DNA of 48,113 bases from an uncultured Arenimonas sp. (GTDB lineage Bacteria; Pseudomonadota; Gammaproteobacteria; Xanthomonadales; Xanthomonadaceae), in assembly GCA_946480565.1 (NCBI GenBank), contig CAMLKR010000006.1, forward strand, positions 1 to 48,113. Reading direction: 5' to 3'. The position numbers and the translations under genes are program-made. The notes beneath the pieces were generated by a model. That model was not told the DNA's origin. It ran no database searches and was given only the letters and a program-made list of their open reading frames with translations. This document shows positions 1-6,848 of the stretch, in pieces; within the stretch, counting starts at the first letter, position 1, and every line of letters begins with the position of its first letter.

Positions 1-2
1 GC

Positions 3-77
3 GAACGCTACCTCAGCACCTTCCTGTTCGAAGGCGTGAACGAGGGCAGCGACGATGAGTGGCTGGCCTCGCTGTAA
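3..77 (+). CDS. C-terminal end of an unidentified protein (partial)
   Basis: An open frame runs from the window edge to a TAA at 75-77 and encodes 24 residues ending in DDEWLASL. It is followed by a strong hairpin terminator, so it is credible as the tail of a real rightward gene whose body lies outside the window. The tail is acidic and too short to assign to a family. The terminator separates it from etfB, so it is probably not in the etf operon. Confidence 0.5.
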   Translation, partial: ERYLSTFLFEGVNEGSDDEWLASL

Positions 78-118
78 GCCGCCCGACGCCCGGACCGTAC
101 GCCAAGTGCTTGATCCGT

Positions 119-149
119 AGGGCCGCCCCGACGCCGGGGCGGCCCTTTT
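119..149 (+). terminator. Rho-independent terminator after the first partial gene
   Basis: Perfect GC-rich 11-bp stem (GGGCCGCCCCG at 120-130 pairing with 135-145), loop ACGC, followed by TTTT. It lies 42 bases after the stop codon of the partial gene and upstream of etfB. Confidence 0.85.
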
Positions 150-175
150 GACTGTGCCGCGACGCCCCGAGCGGG

Positions 176-181
176 TAGAAT
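176..181 (+). promoter_or_regulatory. Possible -10 element upstream of etfB
   Basis: TAGAAT at 176-181, 72 bases before the etfB start and just after the terminator. No good -35 hexamer is seen at 16-18 bases upstream. The same hexamer or TACAAT recurs ahead of several other genes in this window, which is the main support. Confidence 0.35.
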
Positions 182-253
182 CCGCGTTCCCTCAGACGCC
201 CGCCGCATGGCCCCACGCCATGCGCCGGCCTGCCCCACAGGAACGCTGCGACG

Positions 254-1000
254 ATGAAGATCTTGGTCGGTTACAAGCGGGTGGTGGACTACAACGTCCG
301 CATCCAGGTCAAGCCCGATGGTTCGGGCGTGGTCACCGAGGGCGTGAAGCTCTCGCCCAATCCCTTCGACGACATCGCGCTGGAAGAAGCCCTGCGCCTG
401 CGCGACAAGGGCATCGCCACCGAAGTCATCGTCGCCACCATCGGCCCGGCCGACTGCCAGCCGCACCTGCGCAACGGCCTGGCCATGGGCGCCAACCGCG
501 CCATCCACGTCGTCACCGACCAGGCCATCCAGCCGCTGACCGCCGCGCGCGCGATGCTGAAGCTGATCGAGAAGGAACAGCCGCAGCTGGTGCTGCTGGG
601 CAAGCAGGCCATCGACGACGACGCCAACCAGACCGGCCAGATGCTGGCCACGCTCTGGGGCCGTCCGCAGGCCACCTTCGCGTCGAAGCTCGACGTGGCC
701 GGCGACAAGGCCACGGTGACGCGCGAAGTCGACGCCGGCCTGGAGACGCTCGAAGTCGACCTGCCCGCCGTGGTCACCACCGACCTGCGCCTGAACGAGC
801 CGCGCTTCATCAAGCTGCCCGACATCATGAAGGCCAAGTCCAAGCCGCTGGAGACCATCAACTTCGCCGACCTCGGCGTCGAATCCGGCGACCATCTCAA
901 GACCAGCACCTACGCCCCGCCCGCCAAGCGCAGCAAGGGCGTGATGGTGAAGGACGTCGCCGAGCTGGTGTCGGCGCTCAAGGCCAAGGGCCTGGTGTAA
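254..1000 (+). CDS. etfB: Electron transfer flavoprotein subunit beta
   Basis: EtfB is the small subunit of the soluble FAD/AMP-containing heterodimer that accepts electrons from acyl-CoA and other dehydrogenases and passes them to ETF-ubiquinone oxidoreductase. The 248-residue product has the usual length and opens with the family hallmark MKILVGYKRVVDYNVRIQ. The early PNPFDDIALEEALRL stretch and the later DDDANQTGQ segment (AMP-binding region, about residues 118-126) are characteristic. The ATG at 254 gives the family N-terminus. etfA follows after 7 bases, so the two are cotranscribed. In Xanthomonas this pair marks one border of the lps locus. Confidence 0.97.
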   Translation: MKILVGYKRVVDYNVRIQVKPDGSGVVTEGVKLSPNPFDDIALEEALRLRDKGIATEVIVATIGPADCQPHLRNGLAMGANRAIHVVTDQAIQPLTAARAMLKLIEKEQPQLVLLGKQAIDDDANQTGQMLATLWGRPQATFASKLDVAGDKATVTREVDAGLETLEVDLPAVVTTDLRLNEPRFIKLPDIMKAKSKPLETINFADLGVESGDHLKTSTYAPPAKRSKGVMVKDVAELVSALKAKGLV

Positions 1001-1007
1001 GGAGATC

Positions 1008-1949
<942 letters not shown>

Positions 1950-1973
1950 CCGCGGGCTCGCGCTGAAAACATC

Positions 1974-2003
1974 ACGGGGCGGCCGCCGGGCCGCCCCGTT
2001 TTT
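1974..2003 (+). terminator. Terminator between convergent etfA and SRPBCC gene
   Basis: Perfect 11-bp stem (ACGGGGCGGCC at 1974-1984, loop GCCG, GGCCGCCCCGT at 1989-1999) followed by TTTT. The other strand also has a T tract (complement of GAAAAC just left of the stem), so it probably works in both directions. It abuts the stop codon of the leftward SRPBCC gene. Confidence 0.88.
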
Positions 2004-2467
2004 CATGGCACCGGCGCCGGCTCCACTTCGCGCGCCAGGCGGTCGAAACCCTCGCGCGTGCCCTCGATGCGCTCGGCCAGGTCCTGGCCCTCCTCCAGCA
2101 GCGCCGCCTGTTCGGTGAAGCGCATGCGGGTGCCGGCGGGCGTGGGCTCGAACTCAACGGTGACCAGCGAGACCGAGCCGGTCAGGCCGTCGTTCTCCAT
2201 CGAATAGCCGTAGACGATGCGCCGTTCGGGCACGATGTCGAAGTAGTGGAAGCGCACGGTGCAGACGCCGCCTTCCGGGAAACGCATCGTCACTTCCTCG
2301 GCGCCGCCGGGCCGGAAATCCTGGCTGTGCCGGCGTTCGAGCAGGCCGGGGTGGCAGTCGGTCCAGCGCTGCTTCTGCGCCAGGTCGGACCAGGCGCGGA
2401 ACACGCGTGACGGCGCGGCGAGGAAATCGCGCTCGATGACGAAGCTGGCGTGGGTGGCGGCGTTCAT
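2003..2467 (-). CDS. SRPBCC / AHSA1-type (Hsp90 activator homology) domain protein
   Basis: A 154-residue single-domain START-like (SRPBCC) protein. The N-terminus VIERDFLAAPSRVFRAWSD and the central FRPGGAEEVTMRFPEGGVCTVRFHYFDIVPERRIVYGYSM match the AHSA1/CalC pattern: a helix-grip fold with a hydrophobic pocket. The ligand is unknown. Its ATG overlaps the TGA of the upstream arsR gene (shared ATGA), so the two are translationally coupled. ArsR-SRPBCC pairs of this kind are common in bacteria and are often linked to a glutathione S-transferase or glyoxalase-type protein, as here. A detoxification or stress role is inferred from context only. Confidence 0.9.
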   Translation of the reverse strand: MNAATHASFVIERDFLAAPSRVFRAWSDLAQKQRWTDCHPGLLERRHSQDFRPGGAEEVTMRFPEGGVCTVRFHYFDIVPERRIVYGYSMENDGLTGSVSLVTVEFEPTPAGTRMRFTEQAALLEEGQDLAERIEGTREGFDRLAREVEPAPVP

Positions 2468-2805
2468 CCGGCGGAGTCTCCTTCGGCAAGCATCTGGGCA
2501 AGGCGGTCGAACTGCGCGTTCAGGTGGCGCTTGCGCGCCTGCACCCAGGCCTCGACGTCGCGCAGGCCGTCAGCGCTGATCCGGTAGGTGTGCACGCGGC
2601 CGGACTTCTCCGACTCCACCAGGCCGGCGTTCTTCAGCACCTGCAGGTGCTTGACCACCGAGGGCAGGCCCAGCGCCAGCGGCCGGGCCAGTTCGCTGAC
2701 CGAGGCCGGGCGCAGGGCCAGCTGGTCGATCATGGCGCGGCGGTTGGCGTCGGCCAGGGCGTGGAAACTGCGGTCGAGCCGGTCGGCGGCGGACAGGCGC
2801 GGCAT
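2464..2805 (-). CDS. ArsR-family winged-helix transcriptional regulator
   Basis: A 113-residue helix-turn-helix repressor. The segment SVSELARPLALGLPSVVKHLQVLKNAGLVES (about residues 32-62) is the recognition HTH, and SGRVHTYRI forms the beta-wing. No metal-binding Cys pair typical of ArsR/SmtB sensors is present, so it belongs to the ArsR subgroup paired with SRPBCC proteins. The start at 2805 is chosen because homologous sequence begins at MPRLSAADRL; the open frame extends further up only inside the GST gene. The GST stop is 1 base upstream and the SRPBCC start overlaps its stop. The palindrome at 3513-3536 is its likely operator. Confidence 0.93.
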   Translation of the reverse strand: MPRLSAADRLDRSFHALADANRRAMIDQLALRPASVSELARPLALGLPSVVKHLQVLKNAGLVESEKSGRVHTYRISADGLRDVEAWVQARKRHLNAQFDRLAQMLAEGDSAG

Positions 2806-2806
2806 C

Positions 2807-3496
2807 TCAGTGCTCCACGGCTTCGCGGTGCGCGGCCGGCAGGCGCGCGAGCAGCGGGAAGTTCTGCAGCCAGGGCCGGGCGTCCTCCAGCACGCGCCGT
2901 ACCGAGGGCCGCTGCAGCAGCCGCTCGAAATACGCGGCCAGGGCTGGGAACCCCGGCGCGAACGGCCGCACCGCCGCCGCGTAGAACAGGGCGGGCATCG
3001 CCGCGCAGTCGGCCAGGCTGAACTGATCGCCGGCGAGCCAGGCGCGGCCGGCCAGTTGGCGCTCCAGCAGGCCATACGAGGTTTCCAGCTGGGCGGCCGC
3101 GGACGCGGCCGCACGCTCTGCCTGCCCGGCATCCCCGGAAAAGGTCGCGGCCACGGCGGCCTGCAGTGGCGTCATCACGTACAGGTCGCAGACCCGGTCC
3201 CAGAGCCGCACCTGCAGGCGTGCGTCGGGGTCCGCGGGCAGCAGGGGCGCCGGCCCCGGGAAGTGCTGGCCCAGGTATTCGATGATGATCGAGGTCTCCG
3301 GCAGCGTGCGCCCACCCGCGGAGTCCTCAAGCAGGGGCATCTTGCCCAGCGGCCAGCGCCGGCGATGGGCGTCGCGCTCCCCGGCGTCGGCCAGGTCCAG
3401 GTGGCGCAGCTGCACGGGGGCGCCGGTTTCATGGATGGCCACCAGGACCTTCTGGCAGCAGGAGGAAAGCGGGTGGTAGTGCAGAAGCAGGGACAT
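2807..3496 (-). CDS. Glutathione S-transferase family protein
   Basis: A 229-residue GST-fold protein. The N-terminal thioredoxin-like domain (about residues 1-82) begins LLLHYHPLSSCCQKVLVAIHE, includes the cis-Pro motif GKMPLLED and the glutathione-contact ETSIIIEYL. The C-terminal all-helical domain contains WLAGDQFSLADCAAMPAL, the conserved N-capping region of GSTs. Ser/Cys near residues 11-14 could be the catalytic site. It is the first gene of a leftward operon with arsR and the SRPBCC gene; spacing to arsR is 1 base. Substrate unknown. A promoter with an overlapping palindrome lies just upstream. Confidence 0.93.
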   Translation of the reverse strand: MSLLLHYHPLSSCCQKVLVAIHETGAPVQLRHLDLADAGERDAHRRRWPLGKMPLLEDSAGGRTLPETSIIIEYLGQHFPGPAPLLPADPDARLQVRLWDRVCDLYVMTPLQAAVAATFSGDAGQAERAAASAAAQLETSYGLLERQLAGRAWLAGDQFSLADCAAMPALFYAAAVRPFAPGFPALAAYFERLLQRPSVRRVLEDARPWLQNFPLLARLPAAHREAVEH

Positions 3497-3512
3497 CCGG
3501 CGGCCTCGCTCA

Positions 3513-3536
3513 ATAGTTTCCGATTCGGGAAACTAT
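3513..3536 (-). promoter_or_regulatory. Palindromic operator of the GST-ArsR-SRPBCC operon
   Basis: Perfect inverted repeat: ATAGTTTCC (3513-3521), six-base spacer, GGAAACTAT (3528-3536). It sits 17 bases upstream of the GST start and overlaps the predicted -10 hexamer, the geometry expected of an autoregulatory ArsR operator. Confidence 0.75.
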
Positions 3537-3561
3537 AGGCCCAGGCCGCTGCCCCGGGCAA
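3532..3561 (-). promoter_or_regulatory. Predicted promoter of the GST operon
   Basis: On the minus strand, TTGCCC (3561-3556), an 18-base spacer, and TATAGT (3537-3532). The -10 lies inside the palindrome at 3513-3536, so ArsR binding would block polymerase. Confidence 0.5.
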
Positions 3562-3571
3562 GTGCCCGGGG
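3552..3571 (-). terminator. Hairpin after the M48 peptidase gene
   Basis: Perfect 8-bp stem (CCCCGGGC / GCCCGGGG) with a 4-base loop just beyond the M48 stop codon. There is no T tract on the minus strand, so it is a transcript-end stabiliser or weak terminator rather than a classical one. It also overlaps the -35 region of the GST promoter. Confidence 0.35.
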
Positions 3572-3574
3572 TTC

Positions 3575-4666
3575 TCAGGACTTTGGAGGCTTGACCCCGG
3601 CGGCGGGCACCGGTGCCGGCATCGCCGCCGGGTCGCCCGGCGCCAGGCCGGCCGCCTGCTCCGCGGCACGCACGCGTTCGGCGCTGGGCGGATGCGTGGA
3701 CAGGTAGCTGACGGCGCCGAAATCCTTCTCGCCGTAATGGTCCGACAGCCGGCGCATCACCCGGGCGAAGTCGGCCGGCGAGCGGCCGCGCTGCTCCAGC
3801 AGGTCGAAGGCGAAGGCATCGGCCTCGCGTTCGTGGTCGCGCGAGAAGCCGCTTTCCAGCAGCAGCACCGGGATCGACACCGACAGCGAACCGGTGCCCG
3901 ACAGGTCGCCGAACAGGAAACCCGCCACCACCACCACCGCCGAACTCTGCAGCGCCTGGCGCATGCCGTGCCGGTGTTCGTGGTGGCCGGCTTCGTGCGC
4001 CAGCACCGCCAGCAGTTCGTCCTCGTGTTCGCCGACCATCGCCACCAGCTGGTCGGTCACCACCACGTGGCCGTCCGGCAGCGCGAAGGCGTTCGGGCCC
4101 AGTCCGGGCGCGTCGCGGAAGCTCAGGCGGTAGTCGAGTTCGCGCGGCAGCCCGCGCGTGAGCTCCTGGAACCGGAACTGCAGGGCCGTACGCCGATCGG
4201 CCGGGAGCTTGCTGGGCCTGAGCTGCAGGTTGTCGATCAGCGACAGCGCCTGGTCGCTGATGGTGCGCTCCATCGCCCGCGGGATCACCGGCGCCAGCCG
4301 GTTCGCCATCCAGGGCAGGCCGACCTGGAAGAACAGGACCACGCCCAGCACCGTGGCGATGCCGGCGCCGATGGCGGCGCTGCGCCGGCGCTCGAGCCAG
4401 TCGGCCCAGGCCTCGATGCGGTTCGGCGTCGGCAGCCACTGGTCCAGCAGGGGCGAATCCGCCAGCTGCAGCTGGCCCTCGCCCGGCAGCTTGAGCACGC
4501 GCACGGTGCGGCCCAGGCGCGGGCTGAGCGTGACCTCGGCGACGGCGAACTCGATCGCCTCGCCCTCGCTGTCCACGCGCAGCACGCCGGCCGCAGGCTG
4601 GCTCAGCGTGGCCGGGCGGCCGCGGCTGCTGCGGCCGTCGTACCAGATGGCGTCGAGTGCGTTCAG
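3575..4666 (-). CDS. M48-family membrane zinc metallopeptidase with N-terminal WYDG (DUF7092-type) domain
   Basis: A predicted 363-residue peptidase. The N-terminal part reads AIWYDGRSSRG, a small domain often found in front of M48 catalytic domains. One membrane segment follows (IGAGIATVLGVVLFFQVGL, about residues 113-131). The catalytic region has HEAGH (HEXXH; zinc ligands and catalytic Glu) and further on HEREADAFAFD, whose first Glu is the third zinc ligand. A Pro-rich tail ends the protein. No ATG, GTG or TTG precedes the WYDG domain in frame; the best start is the CTG at 4666-4664, which overlaps the TGA of the upstream DUF898 gene. The first canonical codons (GTG in GVLRV) would delete the conserved domain. 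Likely role: membrane protein quality control, by analogy to M48 relatives. Confidence 0.87.
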   Translation of the reverse strand: MNALDAIWYDGRSSRGRPATLSQPAAGVLRVDSEGEAIEFAVAEVTLSPRLGRTVRVLKLPGEGQLQLADSPLLDQWLPTPNRIEAWADWLERRRSAAIGAGIATVLGVVLFFQVGLPWMANRLAPVIPRAMERTISDQALSLIDNLQLRPSKLPADRRTALQFRFQELTRGLPRELDYRLSFRDAPGLGPNAFALPDGHVVVTDQLVAMVGEHEDELLAVLAHEAGHHEHRHGMRQALQSSAVVVVAGFLFGDLSGTGSLSVSIPVLLLESGFSRDHEREADAFAFDLLEQRGRSPADFARVMRRLSDHYGEKDFGAVSYLSTHPPSAERVRAAEQAAGLAPGDPAAMPAPVPAAGVKPPKS

Positions 4667-5808
4667 ATGCCGATGTCCACGTCCATGTCCAGCGCGTCCA
4701 CCAGCTCGGCGCCGGTGGCGTCTTCCCGACGCTCGGTCTCGGCAATGAAGCTGTCCAGGTCGCCCTGCACCAGCACCGCGAAGTGCTGCGCACGGTAGCG
4801 GGCCAGGCGCACCATCGCCCAGGGCACCATCAGGCCCAGGGTCAGCACGATCAGCAGGCCGTTGCTGAAATAGATCCAGATCACGTCGCGCGCGCGCAGG
4901 GTGGATTCGAACCGGTGCGGACCGAACTGCGTGAACTTCCACATCAGGTTGACGTAGCGGGTACGCAGGAACACCGGCAACGCCAGGAAAGCCAGGTAGA
5001 CCAGCATGAAGGGCACCATCACCGCCAGCATGAAGCTGTCGGACGGCTGGCCGTCCGGGCCCTTGCTTTCCAGGCCCATGGCGCCACCCAGCAGGGCGCC
5101 GCCGAAAAGGGCCACCACCATCAGGATGTAGCCGCCGAAGCCCAGGCCCAGGCAGATCGCGAAGGGCACGAAATAACTGCCCAGGTCCCCGCGGAAGGAG
5201 AATCGCTTGCCGCCGAAACGGTGGCCGGCGACCAGGTACTCGTGCTGGCCCATGCGCACCCAGGGCAGGGTCATGTACAGCGTGGGCAGCTGCAGCATGG
5301 GCTTGAACAGGAAGTTCACGTAGGCCTCGTAGACGCCGTCGACGAAGCGGAAACGCAGCCCGCGCCATGCCGAATAGCGCGCCCGGAAGCGCAGCGTGCG
5401 CTGGATCAGCCAGGGCAGCACCAGGAACACCGCCAGGATGAGCGGGATGTAGACCGCCCAGAGCTGGAAATGCGCGCACAGGCCCAGGCCGATCACCACC
5501 ACGTAGGCGATCAGCCGGCCCTTGAGGATGGCGATCGGGTCGGCCAGGTATTCGAAGCTGGCGCCGCCGAAATGCGTGTTGCCGTAGAAATAGCGCTCGG
5601 TGCGCACCTTGGCCCAGGCCGAGTAGATGCCCAGGGTCAGCACCGACAGGACCAGGTTGACGAACCAGATGCCGAAGAACTCGCGGGCGGTGCCGGTGAA
5701 CTCGAAACCGTGGCGCTGGGGCGGCGGCAGTGGCTGGAAGGACGGGAGCGGCGGCGGCAGGGGCGGTGGCTGGACGCCGGTCCCGGCGTCCATGGTGTCG
5801 TACGGCAT
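4663..5808 (-). CDS. DUF898 (YjgN-type) multi-pass inner membrane protein
   Basis: A 381-residue protein with a proline-rich cytoplasmic head (about residues 14-31, PPPLPPPLP) followed by the DUF898 domain: FTGTAREFFGIWFVNLVLSV, LTLGIYSAWAKVRTERYFYGNT, and repeated pairs of membrane helices through to FSNGLLIVLTLGLMVPWAMVRLARYRAQHFAV. The function of YjgN-family proteins is not established. Its stop codon overlaps the start of the M48 peptidase gene (CTGA), implying coupled translation; DUF898-M48 pairs suggest that the two work at the membrane together, which is an inference. A TAGATT element (5854-5849) lies about 40 bases upstream. Confidence 0.92.
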   Translation of the reverse strand: MPYDTMDAGTGVQPPPLPPPLPSFQPLPPPQRHGFEFTGTAREFFGIWFVNLVLSVLTLGIYSAWAKVRTERYFYGNTHFGGASFEYLADPIAILKGRLIAYVVVIGLGLCAHFQLWAVYIPLILAVFLVLPWLIQRTLRFRARYSAWRGLRFRFVDGVYEAYVNFLFKPMLQLPTLYMTLPWVRMGQHEYLVAGHRFGGKRFSFRGDLGSYFVPFAICLGLGFGGYILMVVALFGGALLGGAMGLESKGPDGQPSDSFMLAVMVPFMLVYLAFLALPVFLRTRYVNLMWKFTQFGPHRFESTLRARDVIWIYFSNGLLIVLTLGLMVPWAMVRLARYRAQHFAVLVQGDLDSFIAETERREDATGAELVDALDMDVDIGI

Positions 5809-5888
5809 GCAGTCCCCTGGTCTGGTCCGGCTCCCCGCCGGCCTGCCAATCTAACCGCAGCCCCGCGCCGAAGTGAAGCCGGGCCGGT

Positions 5889-6788
5889 TCAGTGGTCGAC
5901 GACGCCCAGTTCGTCCAGCGCCGCCCGCATCGCCGCGCGCGCGCCCTCGCTCAGCGCCTCGTTGTCCAGCGCGAAGCGGATGGTGGCTTCGATCAGGCCC
6001 AGGTGGCTGCCGCAGTCGAAGCGGGTGCCTTCGAAGCGGAAGGCGTCGACCGTGCGCTCGCGGGCCAGCTGGGCGATGGCGTCGGTGAGCTGGATCTCGC
6101 CGCCCTTGCCCGGCGCGGTGTGTTCCAGCAGTTCGAAGATGCGCGGCTCCAGCACGTAGCGGCCGACCACGGCCAGGGTGCTGGGCGCCTCGTCGGGCGA
6201 AGGTTTTTCGACCAGGGCGCGGATGCGGCCGTGGCGCCCGGCGAAGGCCGGCGCATCGACGATGCCGTAGCTGCCGGTCTGGGCCCGCGGCACGTCCTCG
6301 ACCGCCACGGCGCTGCCGCCGCTGCGCTGCGCGTGGTCGGCCATCTGCTTCAGGGCGCCGTCGCCGGCACGGTTCCAGATGAGGTCGTCGGGCAGCATGA
6401 CCGCGAAGGGCTCGTCGCCCACCACCGGCCTGGCGCACAGCACGGCATGGCCCAGGCCCAGCGCCTCGGCCTGGGTGACGAACACCGCGCGCACGTGCGG
6501 CGGCAGCACGTTGCGCACCAGGGCCAGCTGCTCGTGCTTGCCGGCCTTCTCCAGCTTCTGCTCCAGCTCGTAGGCCTTGTCGAAATAATCGGCCACCGCA
6601 TGCTTGTAGCGGTTGGTCACGAAGATGAGCGTGTCGCAGCCGGCCTCGATCGCTTCGTCCACCGCGTACTGGATCAGCGGCTTGTCGACGATCGGCATCA
6701 TCTCCTTGGGCACGGTCTTGGTGGCCGGCAGGAAGCGGGTGCCGAGGCCGGCGACGGGAAAAACGGCCTTGCGGATGCGGGGGGTCAT
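5889..6788 (-). CDS. galU: UTP--glucose-1-phosphate uridylyltransferase
   Basis: GalU makes UDP-glucose from UTP and glucose-1-phosphate in the cytoplasm, a precursor for LPS core, O-antigen and other glycans. The 299-residue product has the nucleotidyltransferase signature GLGTRFLPATKTVPKEMMP near the N-terminus, VDKPLIQYAVDEA, and the downstream VEKP and GRYVLEPRIFELLEHTAPGKGGEIQLTDAI motifs. The start at 6788 (MTPRIRKAVFPVAG) gives the family N-terminus. A promoter fits directly upstream. Its place in the etfA-metB interval next to glycan genes agrees with a role in surface polysaccharide synthesis. Confidence 0.97.
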   Translation of the reverse strand: MTPRIRKAVFPVAGLGTRFLPATKTVPKEMMPIVDKPLIQYAVDEAIEAGCDTLIFVTNRYKHAVADYFDKAYELEQKLEKAGKHEQLALVRNVLPPHVRAVFVTQAEALGLGHAVLCARPVVGDEPFAVMLPDDLIWNRAGDGALKQMADHAQRSGGSAVAVEDVPRAQTGSYGIVDAPAFAGRHGRIRALVEKPSPDEAPSTLAVVGRYVLEPRIFELLEHTAPGKGGEIQLTDAIAQLARERTVDAFRFEGTRFDCGSHLGLIEATIRFALDNEALSEGARAAMRAALDELGVVDH

Positions 6789-6819
6789 GCGGGCCCTTGA
6801 TGGCTTCGGGACGGTGTCG

Positions 6820-6848
6820 ATTCTAACCCTTCGACATGACAGCGTCAG
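6820..6848 (-). promoter_or_regulatory. Predicted galU promoter
   Basis: Minus strand CTGACG (6848-6843), 17-base spacer, TAGAAT (6825-6820), 31 bases before the galU start. The -35 falls at the end of the upstream acyltransferase gene. Confidence 0.55.
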
